NCBI GenBank assembly: GCA_009775535.1
Contig: VSPW01000020.1
Span: forward strand, 1 to 16,911
Length of the DNA: 16,911 nucleotides
Direction of reading: 5' to 3'
DNA from: Muribaculaceae bacterium
Lineage (GTDB): Bacteria > Bacteroidota > Bacteroidia > Bacteroidales > Muribaculaceae
The notes under the pieces were generated by a model that was not told the DNA's origin, searched no databases, and was given only the letters and a program-made list of their open reading frames with translations. Shown here piece by piece: positions 1-8,218 of the stretch. Numbering within the stretch: position 1 is the stretch's first letter; each line of letters opens with the position of its first letter. Position numbers and translations under genes: made by a program.

Positions 1-244
1 AGTTTATATTGATTGGCTCATTCATCAGCCTTGTGGCGTACTCATCCATGTACGTTGTGACAAACGTCGCCAGATTAAGTCGGGGCTGAGTCTGTGCGAA
101 AGTCTCATCCTTGACCATCTGATAGGCAATCTGCGGAGTTGTAGGGCCATCGGGTATCTTGTCTACTGGAGCCGGCTGCAACATTGCGTCTGACCCGAAT
201 ACATCAGTCTTGGCATCGCCAAAACGGAAATTTTTGTCGTTCAT
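1..244 (-). CDS. gadB: Glutamate decarboxylase, N-terminal part (runs off the left edge)
   Basis: Reading the minus strand from the ATG at 244 gives 81 open codons, beginning MNDKNFRFGDAKTDVFGSD and continuing through MLQPAPVDKIPDGPTTPQIA to TQPRLNLATFVTTYMDEYA. I recognise this as the N-terminus of Bacteroides-type GadB, a PLP-dependent enzyme that decarboxylates glutamate to GABA and consumes a proton, usually as part of acid resistance together with a glutamate/GABA antiporter. The PLP-binding lysine and the catalytic core lie outside the window, so activity cannot be judged here. The gene is divergent from the LysM/PBP1 gene, with 184 bases between the two starts. I see no TAnnTTTG element on its strand in that gap, so it may use another sigma factor or an activator. 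Identification rests on recalled family sequence and is confident for the family. Confidence 0.9.
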   Translation of the reverse strand, partial: MNDKNFRFGDAKTDVFGSDAMLQPAPVDKIPDGPTTPQIAYQMVKDETFAQTQPRLNLATFVTTYMDEYATRLMNEPININ

Positions 245-401
245 AGTTATTATTTTTAATGTTATAACGGCCGGAGCTCCCAACGGGTCGGCAGCAGCGC
301 CTTTTACATATGAAAACAACTTTTGCCATATAATGTTTCATGCCCTAAGATCTTGTTGGAATTTAACATTTACCGTAAAGGCACTTTCCGATGAAAATTC
401 G

Positions 402-409
402 TATCTTTG
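402..409 (+). promoter_or_regulatory. Bacteroidetes -7 promoter element for the envelope operon
   Basis: TATCTTTG matches the Bacteroidetes primary-sigma -7 consensus TAnnTTTG and lies 19 bases before the ATG at 429, which implies a 5' leader of roughly 14 bases. No good TTTG -33 box is seen 19-21 bases upstream, so the promoter may be weak or activated. It also argues that the coding region starts at 429 and not at upstream in-frame codons, which would lie before the promoter. Confidence 0.6.
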
Positions 410-428
410 CGTGTTAAACTGTAGAATC

Positions 429-1883
429 ATGCACCTTTTAAAGTCAATAATCATACCGTTTGCACTGGCTATCATGCCTGTGTACGCATACGGCTCCGAT
501 GGAGGCAACATACCGGCAATGACACATCCCACCCACACCGTGGTGAAAGGTGAGACGCTATACGGAATAGGGAAACTCTACGGGGTGTCGCCAGAACTTC
601 TAGTGGAATACAATCCATGGGCAAAGGACGGTGTAAAGGCCGGGCAGGAGCTGATACTCGTACCGTCAGTCCCCACAGACCCACCGGCACGCGAACAATC
701 TGCCGACGATATTGTGGCCGGCGCATTCAGTGCGTCCAACACCGACACCACCGATAACGGCGACATTGAAATAGACTCGGTATCACACCGAGAATACAAT
801 ATCACCGTAATGCTCCCGTTCATGCTCGATGAAGGCGACAACCCCTCAAAAAAAGCATCGGCATATACGAATTTCTACAAAGGATTCATAATGGCGGCAA
901 ACGAAATGTCGAATGAATGCCCTGAAGGCTCTACCGTAAAGATTGTAGCCATCGACACGGAAGGGCGAATCGCGAAAGTCGACTCCCTCATACATGCAGG
1001 AATCCTGGGAGAGGCCGACGTGGTGGTTGCACCAGATGACAGCAGGCAACTGGCCTTGCTGGCCGAAGCGTCATCTAAAGACGGATTCTACATATTCAAC
1101 ATTTTCAATGTGCAGGACGGCAGCCACAACACATGCCCACAGATGATGCAGGCCAACATTGACCACAGCCGCATGTATGAAAAAGCCATGGATGCCATCG
1201 AAACACTATACCCGGAATATGAACTTGTTGTGCTACACAATGAGGCCGGAAAAGCCGAGAAAAAGGAATTTGCCGACGGTTTAAGGCAAATGTATACAAA
1301 TTCCGGCCTGCCTGTATCAGAAATAAACTTCAATGGTATTCTGCGCCTATCCGACCTTGAAAGCCGCCTTAAACCAGGACACAAATACCTTTTCCTTCCC
1401 ACATCAGGGACTCTGCAAGAATTCAACAAGATCAACAGGGCCATATCTGCAATGAAAGAAAAGGCCGGAAACCCGGATGACATACGCCTGTTCGGATATC
1501 CTGAATGGATGACATTCCGCATTGACCGTCTGGAAAAGCTCCACCAGCTCAATACATCCATATACTCCCGCTACTTCGTGCCTGCGGAAGACGCCACAAT
1601 CTCATCCGTATCAGACCGCTACGCACACTGGTATGGCGAGGAAATCCGCGACATGGTACCCCGGCAGGAGCTTCTTGGCTATGATGCTGGGCGATTTATC
1701 ATAGGGGCTCTATACGAGACCGACGGCGATTTCCGCAGTGTACCATTCAGGCATGAAGGCGTGCAGTCTTCTTTCATGTTCACACCGGCATCAGGCAGCG
1801 AAAAAAACTGCGGCCTTGTAAACAACGCACTATATATCGTCAACTTCCACCCTGACGGCTCTACATCAAAGAACATAAGATAA
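429..1883 (+). CDS. Secreted LysM domain plus PBP1-type receptor domain protein
   Basis: This 484-residue protein has an N-terminal signal peptide (hydrophobic residues 5-20, likely cut after VYA at 18-20). A LysM peptidoglycan-binding domain follows at about 36-79 (HTVVKGETLYGIGKLYGVS, ending QELILVP). After an acidic, Thr/Ser-rich linker (about 85-120) comes a long domain from YNITVMLPF (123-131) to the end, resembling the type I periplasmic-binding (branched-chain amino acid receptor) fold. Known Bacteroidetes proteins share this order. The inferred role is a periplasmic, cell-wall-anchored binding or scaffolding protein; the ligand is unknown. The reading frame is open back to 159, but the start at 429 gives a proper signal peptide and sits after a -7 promoter element. 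It is the first gene of a six-gene run, 7 bases before the PorT-family gene. There is no ABC permease or ATPase nearby, so classical transport is unlikely. Confidence 0.88.
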   Translation: MHLLKSIIIPFALAIMPVYAYGSDGGNIPAMTHPTHTVVKGETLYGIGKLYGVSPELLVEYNPWAKDGVKAGQELILVPSVPTDPPAREQSADDIVAGAFSASNTDTTDNGDIEIDSVSHREYNITVMLPFMLDEGDNPSKKASAYTNFYKGFIMAANEMSNECPEGSTVKIVAIDTEGRIAKVDSLIHAGILGEADVVVAPDDSRQLALLAEASSKDGFYIFNIFNVQDGSHNTCPQMMQANIDHSRMYEKAMDAIETLYPEYELVVLHNEAGKAEKKEFADGLRQMYTNSGLPVSEINFNGILRLSDLESRLKPGHKYLFLPTSGTLQEFNKINRAISAMKEKAGNPDDIRLFGYPEWMTFRIDRLEKLHQLNTSIYSRYFVPAEDATISSVSDRYAHWYGEEIRDMVPRQELLGYDAGRFIIGALYETDGDFRSVPFRHEGVQSSFMFTPASGSEKNCGLVNNALYIVNFHPDGSTSKNIR

Positions 1884-1890
1884 GAAAATC

Positions 1891-2601
1891 ATGGACAATA
1901 GCTCAAGCTTGAGGACCATTATAATAGGCCTGCTGGCGCTGGCCTCAATTGCGGTATACGGCCCTAATATAAATGCAGAAACACATTACCGCCCACACAT
2001 ATCGATAGGCGCTAAAGCCGGCATGACATTCTCCAACATGACCTTTTCGCCTTCAGTGAAACAAGGCATGAAACAAGGCATGACGGCGGGAGTGGCATTC
2101 AGGTATGCCGAAGAAAAGAATTTCGGACTGATAGCAGAAGTTAATTTCGTACAACGTGGATGGCAGGAAGATTTTGAAGAGACCGACTTCATATACAAAC
2201 GCCAGCTCACATACATACAGATACCGCTCCTGACGCACGTCTACTTCGGCGGAAGGCGCTTTAAGGGATTCCTGAACGCAGGTCCGGAAATAGGTTTCCT
2301 TATCGGAGACCATGTAACCTCAAACTTCGACTACCGCAATCCAGAAAAGGTAGAAGGATTCCCCATACAGAACCGTACCCTAGAACAGATGTCAATGGAC
2401 ATATCCAGGAAATTCGACTACGGCATCACCGCCGGACTGGGGTGCGAATTCTACATTAGGCCACGCCATTCCATCGTGCTGGAAGCCAGATATTATTTCG
2501 GTATAGGGAACATATTCCCCGACAAGAAAAAAGATGTGTTCAGCGCATCCCGCGGCTCATCAATAATAGTCACACTAGGATACAACTTCAGGCTAAGATG
2601 A
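1891..2601 (+). CDS. PorT-family outer-membrane beta-barrel protein
   Basis: The 236-residue protein has a signal peptide (hydrophobic 9-22, likely cut near 29 after NINA) followed by alternating polar and aromatic strands: HISIGAKAG at 36-44, then a conserved-looking block from FGLIAEVNFVQRGW to YIQIPLL, then GFLNAGPEIGFL, and the C-terminal strand SIIVTLGYNFRLR. This pattern (G-x-K-x-G opening, QIPLL, AGPxxGFL, terminal aromatic-rich strand) is that of the outer-membrane beta-barrel family that includes PorT of Porphyromonas gingivalis, a type IX secretion component. The family is broad, so a secretion role should not be assumed. It starts 7 bases after the LysM/PBP1 gene and its stop overlaps the next start (ATGA), so translation is probably coupled. 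A 12-base tandem duplication lies within it. Confidence 0.82.
   Translation: MDNSSSLRTIIIGLLALASIAVYGPNINAETHYRPHISIGAKAGMTFSNMTFSPSVKQGMKQGMTAGVAFRYAEEKNFGLIAEVNFVQRGWQEDFEETDFIYKRQLTYIQIPLLTHVYFGGRRFKGFLNAGPEIGFLIGDHVTSNFDYRNPEKVEGFPIQNRTLEQMSMDISRKFDYGITAGLGCEFYIRPRHSIVLEARYYFGIGNIFPDKKKDVFSASRGSSIIVTLGYNFRLR
2059..2082 (+). repeat. In-frame tandem duplication of 12 bases
   Basis: The unit AAACAAGGCATG occurs twice back to back inside the PorT-family gene and encodes KQGM KQGM at residues 57-64. It lies between the first predicted strand and the next one and so probably lengthens a loop. It could be a simple slipped-strand duplication; only two copies are present. Confidence 0.75.
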
Positions 2602-3176
2602 ACAGCGCAGACACCGACATCGACCTGCATAAGGCCATCAGAACACTCAAAGAAGGAGGGACAATCCTTTACCCTACAGACACTGTATGGGGCATAGGAT
2701 GCATCGCCACAGACCCTTCGGCCATCGGACGTATATACAGGATAAAACAGCGCGACGACTCAAAGGCATTGATTACCCTCATGGCCGACACCCGCATGCT
2801 GGAAACCTACATAGATGATATCCCACAACAGGCAATCAGGATGGTAGAAGAAACCGCCAGCCCGCTTACCGTAATATACAACAACGTACACGGAGTGGCG
2901 TCAAACCTCACCGCTGCTGACGGCAGCATAGCCGTACGCATCCCTCACAACGACTTTTGCCGACAACTGTGCCGGGGAGTAGACGCACCGGTAGTGTCCA
3001 CCTCAGCAAACATAAGCGGACAGCCCACCCCGCGGACATTCGCCGAAATCCCGGAATATATCAAGGATACAGTAGACTATGTATGCCTGACAGGACGTTC
3101 CGACGACCAACCGCACAAGCCATCGTCGATAGTGAGGATAACAGCCGACGGCACAGTAGAGACATTGCGCAAATAA
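2598..3176 (+). CDS. tsaC: L-threonylcarbamoyladenylate synthase (TsaC/YrdC type)
   Basis: This 192-residue protein is a single YrdC domain. It makes threonylcarbamoyl-AMP from threonine, bicarbonate and ATP, the first step of the t6A modification at position 37 of ANN-decoding tRNAs in the cytoplasm. Visible family motifs are YPTDTVWGIGC (25-35), KQRDDSKALITLM (50-62, holding the conserved KxR and SK residues), SIAVRIPHN, and STSANISGQPTP towards the C-terminus. The length fits the short TsaC form and not the longer Sua5 form with an extra C-terminal domain. The start overlaps the stop of the PorT-family gene by 4 bases. It is a housekeeping gene inside an envelope operon, which is not unusual for Bacteroidales. 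Confidence 0.93.
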   Translation: MNSADTDIDLHKAIRTLKEGGTILYPTDTVWGIGCIATDPSAIGRIYRIKQRDDSKALITLMADTRMLETYIDDIPQQAIRMVEETASPLTVIYNNVHGVASNLTAADGSIAVRIPHNDFCRQLCRGVDAPVVSTSANISGQPTPRTFAEIPEYIKDTVDYVCLTGRSDDQPHKPSSIVRITADGTVETLRK

Positions 3177-3191
3177 GACACACGGCGGCAA

Positions 3192-4616
3192 ATGAGGAGA
3201 CAGCTACGGCAGAAATGTATATATGTGCTGGCCGATTTCATATCGGCCAATGCAGCATGGATGGCGTTCAACGTCATCCGCTACCATATGCTTGAAGCCG
3301 CATACCTCAAACACAACTCCCTTTCAACCTTCCTGCAAAACCCTCAGGTCGAGCTCGGGCAGATGCTCATACCGTTGATGATGATAGGCATATTCTATCT
3401 GTCAGGATATTACAACACACCGTTCTTCAAATCGCGCATAGAAGAGGCCGTGAACACAATCGTCACCACCTTCATAGGCATGCTGATGATATTCTTTGTG
3501 ACACTCATCAACGACAACATACCCGAACGCCTTCAGAACTACGAGCTTATGGCCATACTGTGGGGACTGCTGAGCGTAATGACGTACATCCCGCGTTCGG
3601 TCATAACAACCAGCGCCGGACGCCGCATACGGAACGGCCACGAGACATTCAACACACTAATAATCGGGACATCGGACAAGGCAGCCGCCCTGGCCCGGCG
3701 CATGATGAAGGACACCCACCGCGGCATGAAGATATCAGGCTTTGTCCACACCGGCAATGTGCCGCCGTCACCATTGATAGGCAGTATATCACCGAATATA
3801 GTACAACTGGAAAACCTGCAGCAGGCCTGCACAGAAATGAACATATCCAACCTGGTGATAGCCCCGTCGGCGCGCGGCACACACTCCACAATGGAAATAA
3901 TCAACACCCTTTTCCCACTCAACCGCACCATATACATCACCCCCGACTTCCACCAGGTGATAACCTCACGCCCGAGGATGAGCGATGTCTGCGGAGAACC
4001 GCTCATCGACATATCCAGCTCGTCCATGGCCGCCTACACGGCAAACCTAAAACGAATCGGCGACATCGCCGTGTCAAGCCTCTGCCTGATAGCGCTGTCA
4101 CCGCTTATGATAGCCATTGCCGTCGCGGTAAAGCTATCATCGCCAGGGCCGGCCATATACAGCCAAGAAAGGATAGGCTACCACAAGAAGCCATTCAAGA
4201 TATTCAAGTTCCGTTCCATGGTCACCGGCGCAGAACCATCCGGTCCTGCACTGTCATCGCCTAACGACAGCCGCATAACCAGAACAGGGCAATTCCTGCG
4301 GAAATACAGGCTCGACGAACTGCCACAGTTCTGGAACGTGCTCCGTGGCGACATGTCGCTTGTCGGGCCACGGCCAGAAAGGGCATTTTACGTGTCGCAG
4401 ATCATAGAACGTGCACCATATTATTCACTGGTCCACCAGGTACGCCCCGGAATAACATCCTGGGGAATCGTGAAATTCGGATATGCAAGCTCGGTCGACG
4501 AAATGATCGAACGGCTGCGTTACGACCTAATATATATAGAAAACGTGTCATTCCTCGTCGACCTGCGGATATTGTTCCATACGATAGACACAATATTCCG
4601 TGGGCGAGGAATCTAA
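3192..4616 (+). CDS. Polyprenyl-phosphate sugar-1-phosphate transferase (WcaJ/PglC superfamily, long form)
   Basis: The 474-residue membrane protein has four predicted membrane helices in the first 140 residues (about 10-30, 57-74, 87-106 and 118-137). A Rossmann-like domain follows (NTLIIGTSDKAAALARR at 154-170), then a fifth hydrophobic segment (289-314) that opens the bacterial sugar-transferase domain. Catalytic-domain signatures are PGPAIYSQERIGY (318-330), FKIFKFRSM (335-343), the Asp-Glu pair in YRLDELPQF (D375, E376) and GDMSLVGPRP (387-396). Such enzymes move a sugar-1-phosphate from a UDP-sugar to undecaprenyl phosphate, priming synthesis of capsule, exopolysaccharide or O-glycan. 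The sugar cannot be read from the sequence. It begins 15 bases after tsaC. No glycosyltransferase cluster surrounds it, so it may serve a general glycosylation or capsule pathway encoded elsewhere. Confidence 0.92.
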   Translation: MRRQLRQKCIYVLADFISANAAWMAFNVIRYHMLEAAYLKHNSLSTFLQNPQVELGQMLIPLMMIGIFYLSGYYNTPFFKSRIEEAVNTIVTTFIGMLMIFFVTLINDNIPERLQNYELMAILWGLLSVMTYIPRSVITTSAGRRIRNGHETFNTLIIGTSDKAAALARRMMKDTHRGMKISGFVHTGNVPPSPLIGSISPNIVQLENLQQACTEMNISNLVIAPSARGTHSTMEIINTLFPLNRTIYITPDFHQVITSRPRMSDVCGEPLIDISSSSMAAYTANLKRIGDIAVSSLCLIALSPLMIAIAVAVKLSSPGPAIYSQERIGYHKKPFKIFKFRSMVTGAEPSGPALSSPNDSRITRTGQFLRKYRLDELPQFWNVLRGDMSLVGPRPERAFYVSQIIERAPYYSLVHQVRPGITSWGIVKFGYASSVDEMIERLRYDLIYIENVSFLVDLRILFHTIDTIFRGRGI

Positions 4617-4626
4617 ACCAGGCATT

Positions 4627-6444
4627 ATGACATCAGAACAGAACTGCGAAAACAAGACATTCCGGCAATGGCTCGACAGCCGCTTCATAGCACTGGTGCT
4701 ATGGCGCGAACGTCATATAAAGGAAAAATCTTTCGTGATGGTACTCGCCCTGATGGTGGGGATCTTCTCGGGGGTAGCCGCAATAGTGCTGAAATACCTC
4801 ATACACCTGATATCATCCTCACTGACATCAGGCCTCAATGTCACGGCAGGCAACTACCTCTATATCCTCTACCCCGCCATGGGCGTTATCATAGCCGCAC
4901 TGTACGTACGGTATGTAGTCCGCGACAACATCAGCCACGGCGTCACCCGCGTGCTCTACTCCATATCGCAGAACAAGAGCCGGCTGAAACGCCACAACAT
5001 GTACACTTCGATAATGGCCAGCTCCATCACCATAGGCTTCGGCGGGTCGGTCGGGGCGGAAGGCCCGATTGTCTACACAGGCGCAGCCATAGGCTCAAAC
5101 CTCGGACAGATGTTCCGCATGTCGCCGCGCATCCTGATGATACTTGTGGGATGCGGCGCGGCAGCCGGCATCGCCGGCATATTCAAAGCCCCTATCGCCG
5201 GGATGCTCTTCACCCTGGAAGTGCTGATGCTCGACCTCACCACCGTATCGGTGATGCCACTGCTTATAGCATCCATCACCAGCACCACCATAGCATACGT
5301 ATATACCGGCTACGACTTTGAATTCTTCTTTGCACAGAGCGAGGATTTCGTTACAGGCCGCATACCCTATGTCATATTGCTTGGCCTCTTCTGCGGATTC
5401 ATGTCGCTATATTTCACACGCGTCATGAACATGATGGAAAACATCTTCAAGAAAGTCCACAACCCCTGGCACAAGACATTCATGGGATGCATCATACTGT
5501 CGGCCCTGGTGTTCCTCTTCCCGCCCCTCTACGGCGAAGGGTACGAATCCATCGAAGGGCTGCTCAGCGGCGACCCGTCATCGATTGTCAACGGGTCCAT
5601 ATTCTACCACGAAGGCACAATGGTATGGTTCATCATACTGTTCATCGCCCTGATAGTCCTTACAAAGGCCTTCGCCACATCGGCGACAAACGGCGGAGGA
5701 GGCGTGGGAGGCACATTCGCGCCATCGCTCTACGTAGGATGCCTTTCCGGATTCCTCTTTGCATATACAATCAACCATCTCGGTCTTGGCATAGAGCTGT
5801 CCACAAAAAACTTCGCCCTCATGGGCATGGCGGGGGTGATGAGCGGCGTGATGCACGCCCCACTGATGGGCATATTCCTTACGGCCGAGCTCACCGGAGG
5901 CTACGCGCTGTTCCTCCCGCTGCTTATCGTCTCAACCATATCCTACGGCACTATAAAATTCTTCATGCCATATAGCATCTACACCATGCGTCTGGCCCAG
6001 CGCGGCGAGCTCCTTACCCACCACAAGGACAAGGCCGTCCTCACTCTGCTAAAGATCGACAATGTCATCGAGACCGATTTCCTGCCCGTAAGCCCTGGAA
6101 TGGACCTAAAAGGGATGGTAGACACCATCTCACAGTCAAAACGCAACCTGTTTCCTGTGCTCAATGCCGAAGGGCATCTCCAAGGAGTGGTGATACTTGA
6201 TGAGATTCGCAACATCATGTTCCGTCCCGACCTATATAAACGCATGCACGTCAACAAGTTCATGTCCATGCCTCCGGCCATACTGCAAGTCACCGACTCA
6301 ATGGACAAAGTGATGAAGACCTTCGACGACACCGGGGCATGGAACCTACCTGTCGTCGAGGACGGCAAGTACGTAGGATTTGTCTCAAAATCAAAGATAT
6401 TCAACTCATACCGCCGTGTGCTGCGCCACTACTGCGAGGACTGA
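4627..6444 (+). CDS. ClC-family chloride channel or transporter with C-terminal CBS pair
   Basis: The 605-residue protein has the ClC membrane domain (about 30-450) with the signature GSVGAEGP (140-147), where E145 corresponds to the gating glutamate, then GIFKAPIAGMLFTLE (184-198) and GGTFAP (361-366). Two cytoplasmic CBS domains follow at about 484-535 and 545-597; these usually bind adenine nucleotides and regulate gating. By eye alignment with E. coli ClC, the internal proton glutamate (E203) is valine here (V199), and the chloride-binding serine (S107) falls at H104 in SHGV. It may therefore act as a channel or an uncoupled transporter, not a strict antiporter, but that is inference. An in-frame GTG at 4600 would add nine residues and overlap the previous gene; I prefer the ATG at 4627, 10 bases after that gene's stop. 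Confidence 0.93.
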   Translation: MTSEQNCENKTFRQWLDSRFIALVLWRERHIKEKSFVMVLALMVGIFSGVAAIVLKYLIHLISSSLTSGLNVTAGNYLYILYPAMGVIIAALYVRYVVRDNISHGVTRVLYSISQNKSRLKRHNMYTSIMASSITIGFGGSVGAEGPIVYTGAAIGSNLGQMFRMSPRILMILVGCGAAAGIAGIFKAPIAGMLFTLEVLMLDLTTVSVMPLLIASITSTTIAYVYTGYDFEFFFAQSEDFVTGRIPYVILLGLFCGFMSLYFTRVMNMMENIFKKVHNPWHKTFMGCIILSALVFLFPPLYGEGYESIEGLLSGDPSSIVNGSIFYHEGTMVWFIILFIALIVLTKAFATSATNGGGGVGGTFAPSLYVGCLSGFLFAYTINHLGLGIELSTKNFALMGMAGVMSGVMHAPLMGIFLTAELTGGYALFLPLLIVSTISYGTIKFFMPYSIYTMRLAQRGELLTHHKDKAVLTLLKIDNVIETDFLPVSPGMDLKGMVDTISQSKRNLFPVLNAEGHLQGVVILDEIRNIMFRPDLYKRMHVNKFMSMPPAILQVTDSMDKVMKTFDDTGAWNLPVVEDGKYVGFVSKSKIFNSYRRVLRHYCED

Positions 6445-6463
6445 TAAAAAACACCCCTACCCT

Positions 6464-8218
6464 ATGGCCTCAATTAAAGACCTCACCTCTCTACTGTTCA
6501 CGATATCTCTCTCCGTAGCATCGTTCTGCGCATGCTCCTCATCAGACTCATCAAATACAAACGATAGTGATGACGGCTACCCGCTCACCGAAGCCGATAC
6601 TGTCACCTCGCCCGAGGTGGCAAACCTGCATAACCCATTGCCGTCAATACCCACCCCACAGCACCTGTCGGGAAACTTCGGGGAACTCCGCAACAACCAT
6701 TTCCACTCCGGCCTTGACTTCAAGACCAATGGCCGCACAGGCTACCGCGTGGCCGCCGCCGACTCCGGATTCGTATCCAGGATAGTAGTGTCGCCATGGG
6801 GATTCGGACGCGCAGTATATGTCGAGCACCCACGCACAGGGCTCACCACCGTCTACGGCCATCTGGAATCATTCTCCCCCGACATCGACAAAAAAGTGCG
6901 CGATGAGCAGTACCGCAGGCAACAGTTCAGCATCGACATGACTTTCGCCCCGGGAGAGATACCCGTAGCACGCGGCGCCACTATCGGCCGTAGCGGCAAC
7001 ACAGGATCGTCAGGAGGCCCGCACCTCCACATGGATGTAAGGCACACCGCCACAGGCGACCCCGTAGACCCAATGCCATACTTCAAAACCTCGTTTGCCG
7101 ACAAGACCGCCCCCGAAATGAGGAAGCTCACACTATACGCCGTCGACGGCGAAGGCTACGTGGACAATGCCACAAAAAACGAAACCGCCCCATACCGCTT
7201 CAAGGCGTGGGGAAAAGTATATCCGGGGATAAAGGCATACGACCGTATGGACGGGACCCGCAATATCTACGGGGTAAAGCACATGCGGCTCACCGTAGAT
7301 GGCCGACAGATATATTCACGCGACATCGACAGGGTGGCATTCGGGTCTACCCGTGCAGTGCACACATTGATCCACTTCCCGTCACTGAAATGCGGCGGCG
7401 AATGGATAATGACCACACGCGTGCCTGAAAGCGGGCCACTCCCCGACATGATAGAAGCGGAAGGCAACGGCATACTGGACATCGATGCCGAACGCGACTA
7501 TGCCTGCGTGTTCACCCTTGAGGATGAAATGGGGAATGTGAGCAAAATACCGTTCACCATTACCGGCGTACGCTCCGGCATACCGGAAAAACGCACAGCT
7601 GGACATAAAGTGAGGCACAACAGGGATTTCATATTCCATGGAAACGGAATAGAAGTCACCATACCGGCGGCCACGCTCTATGATGACATGCAGTTCACAC
7701 ACACAGCAAGCAGCAATGGCTCATATCTTTCCGCCATACACAAAATAGGCGACTACACAGTGCCCCTTGCCGGCCCTATCGCCATATCGGTGGAAATCGC
7801 CGATGACAGCACCGACGACAAAAGCAAATACTGCCTGGTGCGCCTCAACGACAAAGGCAATGGCAGCAGGGCCATCGCAGCCCGATACATCAATGGACGT
7901 ATGGTAGCGGAAGTAAAAGATTTCGGGCGCTACGCAGTCACCACCGACCAGACACCCCCTACCGTCACACGTGTGAAAAAGACAGCCAAGGACGTCATTT
8001 CATTCATACTCAAGGACAACCTCAGCGGCATAGCCTCATACCGTGGAGAAATCGACGGGAAATTCGCCCTTTTTGAGCTCGACGGCAAGACCGCCCGCGC
8101 ATCATTCACCATCGACCGCTCTCGCTTCAAGCCAACCGGAAAGCCACACAAAGTGACGATGACAGCCACGGACGCTTGTGGCAACACAACCACCGTAGAG
8201 GACACCGTTACCTTCTGA
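6464..8218 (+). CDS. M23 (LytM-type) zinc metallopeptidase, probable lipoprotein
   Basis: The 584-residue protein begins with a short signal peptide and a lipobox-like sequence (SFCAC, lipidated Cys probably C24), then a Ser/Asp-rich linker. The M23 peptidase domain lies at about 68-205, with the zinc-ligand motifs HFHSGLD (H81, D85) and GPHLHMD (H187, H189) intact, so it is probably an active peptidoglycan endopeptidase working at the outer or inner membrane face of the periplasm. The remaining 370 residues look like beta-sandwich modules of unknown role. The frame extends upstream to 6380, but that would overlap the ClC gene by 65 bases and lack a signal peptide; the ATG at 6464, 19 bases after the ClC stop, is better. 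It is the last gene of the run, and its 3' end overlaps the convergent gene by 11 bases. Confidence 0.92.
   Translation: MASIKDLTSLLFTISLSVASFCACSSSDSSNTNDSDDGYPLTEADTVTSPEVANLHNPLPSIPTPQHLSGNFGELRNNHFHSGLDFKTNGRTGYRVAAADSGFVSRIVVSPWGFGRAVYVEHPRTGLTTVYGHLESFSPDIDKKVRDEQYRRQQFSIDMTFAPGEIPVARGATIGRSGNTGSSGGPHLHMDVRHTATGDPVDPMPYFKTSFADKTAPEMRKLTLYAVDGEGYVDNATKNETAPYRFKAWGKVYPGIKAYDRMDGTRNIYGVKHMRLTVDGRQIYSRDIDRVAFGSTRAVHTLIHFPSLKCGGEWIMTTRVPESGPLPDMIEAEGNGILDIDAERDYACVFTLEDEMGNVSKIPFTITGVRSGIPEKRTAGHKVRHNRDFIFHGNGIEVTIPAATLYDDMQFTHTASSNGSYLSAIHKIGDYTVPLAGPIAISVEIADDSTDDKSKYCLVRLNDKGNGSRAIAARYINGRMVAEVKDFGRYAVTTDQTPPTVTRVKKTAKDVISFILKDNLSGIASYRGEIDGKFALFELDGKTARASFTIDRSRFKPTGKPHKVTMTATDACGNTTTVEDTVTF

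Noticed and set aside
159..428. Upstream in-frame extension of the LysM/PBP1 reading frame
   Set aside because: The extension runs across the -7 promoter element, overlaps gadB on the other strand and would bury the signal peptide; the ATG at 429 explains the data better.
3560..4264. Alternative 234-codon frame inside the sugar transferase gene
   Set aside because: Its His/Arg/Pro-rich product has no recognisable features, while the overlapping frame has complete transferase motifs.
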